This document shows positions 34,818-45,492 of a stretch of DNA of 64,000 bases, one piece after another. Positions within the stretch are counted from its first letter, which is position 1, and each line of letters opens with the position of its first letter. The notes beneath the pieces are model-generated. The model worked only from the letters and a program-made list of their open reading frames with translations, was not told the origin of the DNA and searched no databases. Made by a program: the position numbers and the translations under genes. The stretch comes from Acanthococcus lagerstroemiae (taxonomy: Eukaryota > Arthropoda > Insecta > Hemiptera > Eriococcidae): positions 36,043,312-36,107,311 of the forward strand of contig CM063113.1 in assembly GCA_031841125.1 (NCBI GenBank), read 5' to 3'.

Positions 34818-35900
34818 CTGTAACGGTCAATAAGTTACCTGTAACTCGTGTTCGTTAATATGTGCTCCGGTATCGAGTTTTGTCCCTATTACCGAATGGC
34901 GACGGCGAGAAACACACACAGCCTCCGGAATATTGAGTTTCACTTTGTTGTTTTTCAATCGTATCTCTGAACATTGTGTTGAATAAGGCAACCGGTTTGC
35001 ATGTTATACTCTGTATCCTATATAAGCTTCTTTTTTTTCGTATTCGTTTTTCTTCTTCTTTCATTCATAAATGGTACCGCGTGTGCAAAATGAACGTGTG
35101 GTAGCCGCGCTGATCGGTTTAATTGTTATAAATGACCGCGATCAGGATCAGGTGTCGCACAGTTAAACACCCGAAGGTGGGTTAGCCGTTGTAGATGTGG
35201 TAATAAAGCAGAAATCCGCGTGCACTCATTGTCTTTAAACTATTGTGAGTGAATGAATATGTGTCGCATATTGCATCACCTTGAGGACATTCTTACAGTG
35301 TATGTATTGAGTGCTTGCGGATTCTCTGCGGTTTAGAGTTTACAGCTGTCGTGGTTGCTGTGCAGGATGTTGGACTGCAACCTTCCGGTAGCATCTTGGA
35401 GTATTCATAAGCTTAGATTCTAGTCTACAAGAATGTATTGACTATTGAGCTTCTCTGCTGTACTTTTTCTCGTGTCGAACCGTTGTCCCTAGCCCTATAG
35501 CAAAATCTACCTGAAGGTGAAATTTTTCAAAATCGAGTTGTTGACGGGTTTTATGAAAGGTATGATGACAAATTCAGTGACATAACTTCTAGATTTCTAA
35601 CTTTGAAACTGGCGGAGATGCAGAGGTACTTCAGAAGCTCAAAAAAATCAACGTTTCAGTTTTGTAAAAAAAAACAACAAAAAAAACAGCTAGCTGCTGG
35701 AAGAGGGTTAGCTGTGGACTGAAAAATGAGGGACTAGTTTATCTTTTCAGGAAAAAAGGGCCTATCAATAGTCACGTTTAAGGTCTCTTTATATGGTTGT
35801 GCGTTCAAGCTCGAAGCGCTTGTTACCATAGGTGGAAAAACTAGACACTGAATTGAGAAGACGAAAAAATACCAACCCAAGCACACTTATTCATATTCTC
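34818..35900. other. Upstream intron/5' region of the Not-like gene
   Basis: Non-repetitive. A CpG-containing block at 35070-35240 (gatcggtttaattgtta, gaccgcgatcaggatcagg) looks like conserved noncoding DNA. No convincing 5' exon ending with a phase-1 donor was seen; a 69-codon frame at 34855-35064 (-) has no family features. Confidence 0.3.
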
Positions 35901-36060
35901 GGGTTTAACGCTACCTACGAGAGTGGGAAGAACTAATAATACGAACTCTCTGGAACTGACTGTGACTCAACTCACTGAGATAGAGAACTCTCTGACAGCG
36001 CTACATACGAGTCTGGGAAGAACGAATAATACAAACTCTCTGATTTGTCTCTGATGCTCA
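35901..36060. repeat. Tandem duplication, ~90-base period
   Basis: ctacctacgagagtgggaag, then aactaataatacgaactctctg (from 35909), repeats as ctacatacgagtctgggaag, then aacgaataatacaaactctctg (from 36000). Confidence 0.6.
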
Positions 36061-36605
36061 GCAGTGTGTGTGACGGCGCTTTTACTGCCATATTTAGGGT
36101 CCTTGGAAATGATGTCAGGAGAAAAGATCTATCTCGGTAGTCATGTTTAAGGTCTTTTTGTTTTCGAACATGAGAGCTGATAGATGAAATATAACTGGGG
36201 ATGACACTACACGCACATATTGTGTAAGTTCAAGGCTTCAAACTGCAAAGCTGCAAATCGCAATCACGCAGCAACGACTTTCTCTTGAAGATGGAAGTGT
36301 ATACAAATGACTCTCAAATTTGAATGAAACCTGAAACGAATTCGGGGAGTATTCTTCATCCGCTAAAGACAAAGGAAGAATTTCATTTCGATCCTATTAA
36401 GAAATTTTATTTCAATTCAAATAAAGTGTACAATTTGAACAGGCATAACCGCACGATTATCATTATCACCAATACTGTCAGAACTTGTTAACGGGTATGC
36501 AGTTTTGAGAACATTTGAAGTGCATTTGTTCATCATAACATATAGTTAACTTTGTAACTCAGCATTAACAAAGACAATTCGAAAAATAAAATACCGCAAC
36601 GTATA
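36061..36605. other. Interval without a gene
   Basis: The phrase gcgcttttactgccatat (36076-36093) recurs at 38434-38451. The phrases ggtcacgtttaaggtctctt (near 35775) and agtcatgtttaaggtcttttt (near 36138) mark another decayed duplication. No genes. Confidence 0.3.
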
Positions 36606-37978
36606 AGGTACCAGGAGGGTAATTACGCCATGCTAAGCGAGAATTGATATACACGCAGTTTAACGACTTCACAGTGAATTTAAATAGCACATCTCATAGA
36701 GGAACTCAAGTAGGACAATACAATAACCTTTGAACGAAGGATAGACTTCATGATGTGCACCCAGGGCCGAAATAAAAAAGGTCCATGGTGGCGTACTTTT
36801 CCCGACCATAGGTGGGTAATAACGCCATGTTCTAGTATGAAATGTTATAGTGGTTCGGACATTATTGATTCTCGAATTTCGAAATAACTCAGTATTGTGT
36901 AACATCTGTGATCAAAGGAAGCTAATTTTAGAAATGTCTCGTCCTCAGTCTCCTTCTCTTTTTTGCTACAGGTAACAAAAAAATGCCAGTTTTGAAAGTT
37001 CTTTTTTTTTCCTCGGAGAAAATAGAAATTGAAAAAGTCCTTAATTTATAAAAACACCTTTTTGAAAAACAATGAAAATTGATTAGAATTTTACAAAGAA
37101 AGATATGTATGGTAACCTAACTTTCTAAGTTAGTATAAAAAAATGAAAGCTTTTTCAAATGCACATTTTTTTTTTAGATATTTCATCATTCATAACCCTC
37201 ATCTACAAAATTTTTCTTTTTTATTGAAAAAAAAATTTGCTGTTTAGTATTTGAAAACTTTGTAACATATCAAATAAGTATTAAACATAAGGTAAGTAGG
37301 AAAACTCTTTGACAAAAAATTGAACACATAAAGTTGAATGTGATTTTGAGTTGAGCGTACCTGCTCATACTCAGTAACAGTGAGATTTGGAATGAGACAA
37401 AAATTTTTGAATCAAAAGGAGCCATCTAATAATACAAAAGCACGGGAAACCTGATTCAATATATGCAAATGAAAATTAGTACAGTAAGAGCTTTGAAAAC
37501 TTGAAATCCTTCCTCATTCTGACTGGCGTTATTAGCCGATTTCTTTGGTGGCGTATTTACCCTCCATCACAGAAATCAGTTTTATCTCTTTTAGCATACG
37601 CATTTACTACCGTACCATCTTTATTCTAAACGCAATCGACAATGTCTGTACATAATCTGTTAGTTTTTGGAAAACCTTTCCAATGATATAAAATACTTTG
37701 TACTTATGTTTTCGGACGAATGAGATTTTCTTTTTTTTTTTTTACTTCATCTTTTCGGCAGTGGAAAATAACAATATCGTCATTACCGAACACTGATATT
37801 CACATTTTATTTTTCACAACAGTCAACAATGAATTTTCGAGCTTAAAACTCAAGGCACTTCTTATCACAGGTATCATCTAGAAGATACGAGCGCTACCTA
37901 GCGGTCAAGTCACGTACTAGTATCATGTCTGGCTTCCTGGCGTAATTAGCCGACTGGTGTAGTTACCCTCCGGTACCT
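36606..37978. mobile_element. TIR DNA transposon with TA target site
   Basis: Left end aggtaccaggagggtaatta followed by cgcca; right end is the inverse (tggtgtagttaccctccggtacct). TA lies directly outside both ends (36604-36605 and 37979-37980). The TIR sequence is repeated internally: cataggtgggtaataacgcc at about 36811, and a tggcgttattagccga...tggcgtatttaccctcc block at 37526-37566. The ends therefore consist of duplicated subterminal modules. No transposase frame is visible. The TA duplication suggests a Tc1/mariner- or related-superfamily source. Confidence 0.7.
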
Positions 37979-38547
37979 TACATACAATTGTACGAGTAGA
38001 TCATTTGTTTACAATTATTATTCTTATTGGAAAGATGACAGATGACGTCATCCGTGCTCTGGTTGAAAAATTGTGGAATTCCGCAAATATTTATACTCAT
38101 ACCAAAATCGATACTGTTTAATTCATTTTCAATTTGACGAATTCAGCAGTATTCTCTATGGAAAATACGTCACAGAATTCGAACTTGGTTGTTTATAGAG
38201 AACACAATCATTTCATTTGGCGCACCATATTGATATTGAGTTGAAATAAAGTACCAAACTTCTGGTAAACATTGAATGTACATGATGTACACAAATTCAG
38301 TAATTTCAAACAAAATAACTGCCTTAATTTATCAATCAATAACGATAAGCATAAGAACTTGTCAGTCATCATTCGTAGAACAAAGTTTGAACTGCTGTTA
38401 GCAACGCGCCGCGCCATAGTAATGTGTGTAGGCGCTTTTACTGCCATATAACTTACGCTGAAATAGAAATGAAATTTCGATTGCAATAGGCTCGGCTACT
38501 AGTGGCCGACCCCAAAAAATGAAGATTTTACGAATGAGCGAATCGTA
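37979..38547. other. Interval without a gene
   Basis: Unassigned AT-rich sequence. A long minus-strand ORF overlapping its right part (38398-38835) runs into the hAT MITE and has no family features. Confidence 0.3.
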
Positions 38548-38982
38548 CAGGGTGACCAGATGCTGGTAGAGTGAAGTCGCCATTTTCAACACGCAGTGTA
38601 GCCCAAAGTCGCCTAAAATTTTCTCTCGTAGTTTATATGTAATGTAAACGGAGAACAGAAGAGATACCTCGCACCGGTTTGCGAACTTATCAGCTAAATC
38701 AGTGCTGCCACATATCAATATGCAGCAGAAAGTGTTACCATAGAACGTGTTCGATTTCCCGTTTTTATGTACCACGAAAATGAGTAACACTGTTAACATT
38801 TCAAAAATGAAGTTGGAGTAGAAAAAAACGAACATTTTTGGGGGAAATATAATTTATTTTGTGTATGTGCGCTAAGAAAAAAGTCGTCCAATTTACGACT
38901 AGTCGCCTGAGCAGATTTTTCGTCGCAAACAGGTCTCCCAAGTCGCTCAATTGGCGATTTATCGCCCAATCTGGTAACCCTG
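38548..38982. mobile_element. hAT MITE with target duplication
   Basis: Left end cagggtgaccagat and right end atctggtaaccctg are inverted, of hAT type. AATCGTA flanks both sides directly (38541-38547 and 38983-38989), extendable to GAATCGTA if the right terminus is set one base inward. The interior contains several agtcgcc/gtcgc phrases near each end that extend the inverted similarity. Confidence 0.8.
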
Positions 38983-39011
38983 AATCGTATCCATCAGTTG
39001 CGTCCCTAACG

Positions 39012-39186
39012 AAATAGACCTGTTTCCGCTGACGTCATATCGCATCGATTTGGCGAAACAGTGTTGCTTCAAACACTTGAAAATTTGCAGATTTTTTTGT
39101 TATTATTGGTTATTACTGACAAATTCCTTTGCCAAAGGCAACACTGATGTCTGGTTATTGCGTCACGAGGAAAACGGTCTATTGAG
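39012..39186. mobile_element. Hairpin MITE
   Basis: aaatagacctgtttccgctg...gacgtcata pairs with tattgcgtc...acgaggaaaacggtctatt. An inner pair (cagtgttgcttcaaa / tttgccaaaggcaacactg) extends the stem. Total about 175 bases, noncoding. Confidence 0.65.
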
Positions 39187-39800
39187 ACTATAAGAATTGC
39201 ATCCGCTTGTAAACGGCAGAGAGATAAGAGATATGTCTATTGTGTCCGGCTCAAACTTGACTAACCTGTTCGAATTCCGTCCCAATTACAATGACCGATA
39301 GCGTATGAGATCATCTACTGTATACAGTGTAACATGTTGCAATACGCAACCTTAAGAGTTCCGTCTCTCAGTATCAGTTTCAATTCCAATATCAGTTTGA
39401 ATTCGTTATACGGGGTCGTAACAACAGTGAAACGCTATTTAGTGAGAAAGAAAGCAATTTGTTTGTGCGGGGTAAGTTCAAATTTCGTGTCCACAAACTT
39501 TCGGCGGACGATGTGCGACAATGGGCCTGCACGGAAGTACATCCAAAGGTCTTGTAACAGAGAAATCGTCGATGATTCGAAAGCTGATACACAACCATGA
39601 GCCCATTAGGGTGGAAGTGTTAGAGACAACGGGTTAGCAACGCTGGATGACGTTTGCGAAAGGTCGAGTAAACTGATTTGTCATGAGTTGGACGCTGCAG
39701 CGCTACAGGTTTCAACAGGTAAAGATCTGACTAATTTTCGTTACAGTATAATATAGACAAGCGGTGAAGAAAAGTTTACTCATCTCTACCAAAAATACAT
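39187..39800. other. Interval without recognised feature
   Basis: An 88-codon plus frame (39334-39600) has no family features. A gcggggtaagt donor-like site at 39467 is isolated. Unassigned. Confidence 0.2.
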
Positions 39801-39930
39801 AAGTATGATTCGGGACGCATCTGGACCGCTGTTAAATTTTACTGACGGGACGCAATTCAACTATCTCCCTTTTTCTCTATGGGACGCTATTATTCCGAAA
39901 TCGCGTATTTGGGACGCGAACGACCAATAC
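39801..39930 (+). repeat. GGGACGC array
   Basis: gggacgc occurs four times at intervals of about 30-40 bases (gggacgcatct, gggacgcaatt, gggacgctatt, gggacgcgaac). A reversed, more diverged array of the same words lies at 51630-51760. Confidence 0.5.
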
Positions 39931-40304
39931 AGGAATGAGCAAGGTATTTGACTAATCATAAGATTCCTCTTTCTGTCTCATTCCTGTATATAAAATGAGT
40001 AAAATCTGGCATCTAACGAGATGCATCTATTCTCAAAGATTCAGAGTAGGTATATCTGCACTTTTCCTACAAAAACAAAATTATGACGTTTTGACCTTGC
40101 ATTCGGATTTGAGTCTCTTAGATTCTTGTTACTCCGTACTGACCAAGTTAAAAATTTTATGGTTTCTTGTATGATAGCCTGTTATCTCGCACATATGCAA
40201 CCTAATAAAACAGTTATTACCTTCATCTGAATATCTAGAATCTACGAAAAATACCATAAGCACTTTTTAACCCCTGCTCAACTACAATTCTGGGCAGTTT
40301 CCTT
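39931..40304. other. Interval without recognised feature
   Basis: No gene or repeat recognised. Confidence 0.25.
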
Positions 40305-40475
40305 TCGAGTGACGAATAACGAATAAAGTTTTCGTCACTCATACACATACGCTGCAAGTGACGAATGATGTATTCATTATTCGTACCTGGATGAGTGACC
40401 AATAAATTTATTCGCTATTTGTAACTGGAGGAGTAACGAATAATTCATTCGTTATTCGTTGTGTATGTCTGTGGA
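40305..40475. repeat. Palindromic GTGACGAATAAT-type repeats
   Basis: Variants of gtgacgaata/tattcgt(c/t)ac occur about ten times on both strands (gagtgacgaataacgaataa, aagtgacgaatgatg, gagtaacgaataattcattc). Confidence 0.55.
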
Positions 40476-40810
40476 CATTTTTCTTTTTTAGGGTCGGCTA
40501 GACCCTATTGCGATCGCCTTTTTTTTTTTATTTATTCTTCAAGTTGTTCAGTACTCAGACGTTATCAAGTGGTAATGTGGATGGCGATTCTGTCGTACTT
40601 CGTAGTTTTGTAGGATGTTTATTATTGATGAATATAGAGTGCGTTAATGTTTAGCAGAATTCAGACGATAGGAATTGCAGCATTTGCCGACCCTAGTCGT
40701 GCAGCATTGCTGCTTGTTACATTACCTACCTCTACTACTGTTCCGTACTAGTACTGCTATTATCAGTTGACGATGAATAGCATACTAGATGCTTTGCGTA
40801 ATCTAATTAG

Positions 40811-41105
40811 CAGTAGTCGTAGACGCAATGTATAAGATAAACCGTACACAGTGACACGTGTCAAGACAGCTTTTCTCCCACCATTAGCGCTTCATCTGAT
40901 TATTATGTAACGTTGGTACTATGATCAATCACTAGAGAATGCAACTCTTCTAAATAGCAGTCAGTCGCTAGGACGCTAAATGTATAAGATAAACCGGTAC
41001 ACAGTGACACGTGTACAAAAGTAAGTCTTTTCCAACATCATTAGCGCTCTATCGTGATTTTTATAAGTGTATTTGATACACCATCCAAAGGAGAATGCAA
41101 CAATT
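40811..41105. repeat. Tandem duplication, ~150-base unit
   Basis: aatgtataagataaaccgta then cacagtgacacgtgt recurs as aatgtataagataaaccggt then acacagtgacacgtgt. In each unit it is followed by cattagcgct and agagaatgcaac. Two units, well over 75 % alike. Confidence 0.65.
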
Positions 41106-41429
41106 GTTCGACTGATCATACCGGACGGAAAAACAATTTTCGAAGAATTTTGAGAAATTTTTTTATGTTTTTGTTATTATTGGAAGAGTAATTGATAAAG
41201 AGAAAAATTAAAAATGTGTGAGGAATGAGGATACAGGTTGATTTTACGTATAATTTCGTTTGATTTGAAAGAAAGAAAAAAAATAGTTGAATTGATTTTT
41301 TTTTATACGTGATTTGATGAGCGAACCAAGGTAGACACATAGTGGCACACATATTTCAATGATAAATAAAGGAGTACGATAAATACAAAAATTGGTTGAT
41401 ATAACTTACCGGCTATTTTTTAGTAAAAT
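41106..41429. other. Interval without a gene
   Basis: AT-rich with T-runs. Possibly the 5' part of the pogo-like relic that follows, but no terminal repeats were identified. Confidence 0.25.
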
Positions 41430-41600
41430 ATGCCACGAAAATCCGTGAGAAAAACAACAAAGGGGGAATTTTTGGAGGAGGTGATGAAAAGTGCTGTCGA
41501 TTTTGTGATTCGAGGAGCAGGTGGTGCCAGAAAAGCGGCTGCAAAATACGGTATGTGTTGACGTACTGCGGCAAGGTGAGTCCGAAACTGGAATAATTTC
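41430..41600 (+). pseudogene. pogo/Tigger-like transposase N-terminus (HTH_psq)
   Basis: From ATG at 41430: MPRKSVRKTTKGEFLEEVMK, then GGARKAAAKYGMC before TGA at 41559-41561. Ignoring that TGA the frame continues RTAAR, a second TGA, then VRNW. Basic start, KTTKG, then an (A/R)KAAAKYG...R.T..R helix-turn-helix is the pattern of pipsqueak/CENP-B-type DNA-binding domains of pogo-Tigger transposases. The two TGA codons sit where Arg and Trp would be expected. No catalytic domain follows. Confidence 0.5.
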
Positions 41601-42139
41601 CAAGCTCAGTCGGAGTGAGTCAACTCAGTAGGCCTACGCCTTCAGTGTGCCAAGGTGTACCTGGAAAGGTACACAATGGCACAGAATTTCGTCTCTACAT
41701 TTTTATCTCTCACGCGTCTCCGAATCCCTCAATCTGGCTGAAAATTTGGTATGTAGTGCCCGAATATCATAGTAATGCATGGTATAAAGGACAAGTCAAA
41801 CGAGTTACTACGACTCCATCTATAGGCAAAAAATTGAAAAGCGTACCACTATGTACCGGCTTACCCTAACTCATTCTCTAATCACATGCATTACTGTATA
41901 GGGCATAGGGAGGAAGCGTAACTCCAAAAAATTTGCTGAACAAGTAACGGAAAAATTAGTAACTCCAGTATCTTGACCAAAAAGCAACGTTTTTATTCGA
42001 AAATGATAAAAATTAATTTAAAATGATATTTTATAAATTTAATTTTTTCAGAAGTTTTAGCCAGCATAACTCCAAAAAATTAGTTTTTTGTTTCTCCGCT
42101 TGAATTAAAGAAAATGGAGTAACGATTTTGCAGTGGTCA
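41601..42139. other. Interval without recognised feature
   Basis: An 84-codon plus frame (41615-41869) follows the pogo-like start but shows no transposase motif. The phrase taactccaaaaaatt is repeated at 41919 and 42067. Confidence 0.25.
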
Positions 42140-42430
42140 CCGACGAACCACTCCGTCCCTGCATTTTCGAGTGAATTCCTTGTTCTTCCAATAATGCCTA
42201 TTCGTTAGTTGTATCAAAGGCTTTGCAGTAGTCGATAAATAGTACTCGTATATGTAATATTCTAATAATGGGTATTCTTCACCTTTTTCAATAGTTTGAT
42301 AGAGTTGAGAAATTCTCCTTAAAGCCGGCTTACTCTACATGCTGGTCAAGGTCTAATTACATAGATGCTGTATTTTTTAAAAAAGATTTTTGTGAAAATC
42401 TTGGCGTAAGGCCTATGGTCTAAAGTTCTT
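42140..42430 (-). pseudogene. Small LINE reverse-transcriptase fragment
   Basis: Broken minus-strand frames give AKIFTKIFFKK, then SKPALRRIS/AGFKENFSTL-like sequence and HIRVLFIDYCKAFDTTN (block A Asp). This is the QAGFR...LF.D+.KAFD segment of a non-LTR polymerase. It ends about 85 bases from the hammerhead-like palindrome at 42512. Confidence 0.55.
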
Positions 42431-42511
42431 CTGCAGGCCGTGTTTCTTCTCTCTCTCTCTCTTCTTTTTGTTTGTATTAGTATATCTGAGTGTGAGTGAA
42501 CTTGATAATAT

Positions 42512-42625
42512 TCCGTGTGTAGGGTGAGCCAATTCACCTTTTCTTCCGCTGATGATGGCATAACAGCCGATAGCGCTCTGGAATACAGAAGAAGAAAAAG
42601 TGAATTGGCACACCCTACATACGGA
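42512..42625 (+). repeat. Long palindrome enclosing hammerhead-like copy 2
   Basis: The left arm (tccgtgtgtagggtgagcca, then attcaccttttcttcc) pairs with the right arm (ggaa...gaagaaaaagtgaattgg, then cacaccctacatacgga) over about 35 base pairs with few mismatches. The loop region carries the hammerhead-like core. It folds like the 13466-13620 unit. Confidence 0.65.
42544..42583 (+). ncRNA. Hammerhead-ribozyme-like motif, copy 2 (core mutated)
   Basis: UUCCG (stem I), CUGAUGA (perfect invariant box, 42549-42555), one extra U, GGC / GCC stem II around AUAACA, GAU where GAA is required (42569-42571), AGC / GCU stem III, C at 42578, then UGGAA (stem I). Stem I pairs UUCCG with UGGAA including one G-U. 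Relative to copy 1, stems II and III and the extra U are kept while stem I is extended. The A-to-U change in GAA should abolish activity. Confidence 0.45.
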
Positions 42626-42639
42626 GTATTAGTATTTCT

Positions 42640-43708
42640 TTAACTTTTCACTGAATCCGGATCTTCTCCGATTCGATAATTTTGTTGAATATTAACACTG
42701 ATTATGTTTGAAAGTGACGAGCAATGAATAACAAATAACTTTTTATTCGCAAATATTATTCGAATAATGTCCAACTCTGCTTGAGATGCTGTAATCTTAC
42801 GATCTTTCCCTGAAACGACACACTGAATCTTACAATTAACGCTTTTCTTGTATCTCCACCTCCCATCGCCTCAAAAACTGGAAAATTCATTATTATTATT
42901 ATCGACTGAATTCTTTTCAACGATCTAGTTCTCTACAATTTGCCGCCTAATGAATGCAAATTCATCGGCACATCTTATCCAGCTGAATATTTACAAAGGA
43001 AGATTTCAAGACCTGATATTCATGATCCTAGGCAAAATGAAGAAATTTCGGATCTAGGTCCGAACCAGAGATCCTTCAGAGAATTGGAGAATCGAATCCG
43101 GATATAAAAGTCCAGATTTTAGATCGTCCTGTTTCTCCCTCTTCTTTTGTACAAAGATTTTCAATCCTTCATGTGGAAGAAAAAAAAAAAGAAGAAAAAA
43201 ACTGACAGTTTTCTGGTTTAGCTAACTGATAGTTCGAAATGCCGACTAAATGGTCAAATTTGCCGAAAAAGTCCAAACCCGAAGATTCGTTAAGATGTTA
43301 CCCTCCCCCTCCACCTCACCACTGGTTTTTTTATCATTAACTTTAACTGTTGCACGCATCATTTCCCGGTGTATATGAAACTGTTTGTTATTCACACTTT
43401 TTCTGATGTTTATTTTCTGTTTCTGTTTACAGGTAAGAATTTCAAAATATCGACAAGTTAATAATGGTGGTGTATTAACCTCACATATCCGAGTTTGAGG
43501 ACAAAACTGAGAATCGACTTCACGTTGTTGGTAAGTTCCTAAACAAAGAAGAAAGAGTTCAACCGCAGCAGGGAAGGACATTGTTACATGGATATGTCGT
43601 CCAGCCGTCCAGGCGTGCAGGCGATCGCGTTCCATATGCCAAAACCGGCAGAAAGTAACTCCTTAAGCAGATAAGGATAAGAAAGAAACAGATCACGAAA
43701 TTGTGACT
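42640..43708. other. Interval without a gene
   Basis: A 129-codon minus ORF (43246-43635) shows no family features. Purine-rich tract at 43180-43202. Unassigned. Confidence 0.25.
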
Positions 43709-43943
43709 TGTGATCTGCCAGGAAGAAAGGGACCCGTGCACAAAAAATCATTTTTGCGATAAAAACTGTTTTTGACTAACGTGGTGTTGTCGAAAAAATT
43801 CTAAAGAATTTTCCCAACCTGCGGTAAGTCTTCAAAGTTGAGTGTCTCGGAACGTGAAAACGTTATCAGTTTTGTTTACCCGCTCTCCTATATAAAATTT
43901 ACATTTTTGCGCGCAGGTCCCTTTCTTCCTAGCAGGTCACACT
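43709..43943. mobile_element. MITE with ~45-bp inverted ends
   Basis: gtgatctgccaggaagaaag then ggacccgtgca at the left is mirrored by gcgcgcaggtccctttcttc then ctagcaggtcacac at the right. About 235 bases in total, no coding capacity. Confidence 0.7.
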
Positions 43944-44014
43944 TAAGCTGATAGCCGCTCGTTCTTCCTACGAGGCGACGCAATTCAATTGCAGCTACAC
44001 AGCAAGAGTAATTA

Positions 44015-44440
44015 TCAAGTAGGAGGTTTATAAGGTCACTGAATTCATTTTTGGTATCACTTCGATCCCAAATTGAATATTCCGGCCTCGAGGGAGAGGA
44101 GATGATGAAATACAATATACATATTAAACTATGGGTTTTCAAAGTCGCTAAATTCATTTCTGGTATCAGTTTAACCCAAAGTTGAAAGTTGTTGCACCGA
44201 GAGGAGGAGAATGAAATTCCTTGAGAAATATAATGTACATATCAAATAACAGGTTTTCAAGCTCTTTCAATTCATATTTGCATCCATTTGGCTTCTAATT
44301 GAAAACCGAGGCACCAAGGGGTAGGGGACAAAATATTTGAAAATCGCCATGTACTTTCATCAGATATTGAGTTCTCAAGGTCGTTGAATTCAATTTTGAA
44401 AATCCCTCGGGTAAAACAACCCCAATAATTTGGCAAACGG
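44015..44440. repeat. Four-unit tandem repeat, ~110-base period
   Basis: Each unit contains (gg)ttttcaa(g/a)g(g/t)c(g/a)ctgaattcat, then ttggtatca...cccaaattgaaa, then a gaggcaccgagggagg-like block. Units start near 44030, 44137, 44248 and 44371. Same family as 20930-21290. Confidence 0.65.
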
Positions 44441-45326
44441 GCAAATTTGAAACTGTTCATTTGAATTTTTTATTTTCTAAGAACCTTTGTTTGTTTGTTT
44501 GTTTGTTTGTTTGTTTGTTTGTTTGTTTATTTATTTATTTATTTTTCAATTAAAAAATATTTTGATTGACAAATCGGCAAATTTTCAACAAAAAAAAAAT
44601 TGGGAAACTTTTAGTTAAAAAAAAATATTTGTCGGCAAATTTTTCTTCTCCACCCCTCCTCCCTCAACTGAAAGTCAAGTTTCGTCTCTGAATTCATTGC
44701 ATTCCCTGCAACTATTGTTTGTGATTTTCTATTTCTTTAAAAATATGTTGCAAAATTTCCATGTCCTGTTTGGTATTGCGTAAGAAAATAGTTTGTTTTT
44801 AATTTTTTGCTTTTTAATCTTTCTTTTATGTTTGGTATCAGTTTCGCTGTTCTTCTTTCTGTCTTTTCATTGTTGTATTGTTCTTGCCACATCTTTATCG
44901 TTTAACCTTTTCTTTCTGCTGATTTTTGTGATTTTATTAGATTTTAATTCATTTTTAATCCTTTTCATTCTGTTGACTTGATTCAGTTGTAAATCTATTG
45001 GTGTGAGACCTGCTATTACACGTGGAACTGTATGGGTTACTGTTCTGTACGCAGATATTATTCCTATTAGTATCATTCTTTGAAGATATTTTAGTTTTTT
45101 GATTCTAACTTTCACCTCTTCTTTTTCGTCCGTTGAAGTCATGTGTTGTTTAGTGCACATCGATTTTTCCCGTCTGATTTGAGAAGGGGTTAAGAGTCAA
45201 AATCTCCTTAAGCGCATCCTATTTGTTCAAAAAACCTGGCTCTGCTGGCGAATCGAGTGCTCCTTCATTTCGAAGTATTCAAAAAGATGTCCCTGTTCCG
45301 TTCCCATATGAGGAGATATACATATA
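44441..45326. repeat. Left copy of ~860-bp direct repeat flanking the RTE
   Basis: From ggcaaatttgaaactgttca through to atgaggagata...catat this segment matches 48590-49443 with roughly a dozen scattered substitutions. The (TTTG)n/(TTTA)n tract is longer here (44487-44544). It contains the minus-strand R1-like fragment described below. Confidence 0.85.
44867..45160 (-). pseudogene. R1-type LINE reverse-transcriptase C-terminus, left copy
   Basis: 97-codon minus frame: KKLKYLQRMILIGIISAYRT, then PRVIAGLTPIDLQL. The QR..L..I.SAYRT....V.VIAG..PIDL.. pattern is the segment after the polymerase domain in R1/TRAS/I-like elements. The frame stops early compared with the right copy because of a one-base difference near 44867. 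The tail toward the (CAAA)n tract is the element's 3' end. Confidence 0.7.
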
Positions 45327-45492
45327 ACAGTCTTTATTTGAGGTAGTGACGGCAACACTTGATAGTACTATTATTATAAAGGTTCATACAAAGTATCATT
45401 GATCTACAATACGTACTATATTCAAGGGTTGTCTACAAGTAGCTTAAAACTACGGTACTTATTATATAGCTTCGCGTGCGCTGTCACTGAGC

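Noticed and set aside
34855..35064. 69-codon minus frame as the missing 5' exon of the homeobox gene
   Set aside because: Lys/Arg/Ser-rich without any Not-family N-terminal motif, and it has no phase-1 donor at a suitable place.
38398..38835. 145-codon minus-strand ORF
   Set aside because: It runs across the boundary of the hAT MITE (38548) into its interior and has no family features.
43246..43635. 129-codon minus-strand ORF
   Set aside because: No recognisable domain, splice or codon signal; length is compatible with chance in this composition.
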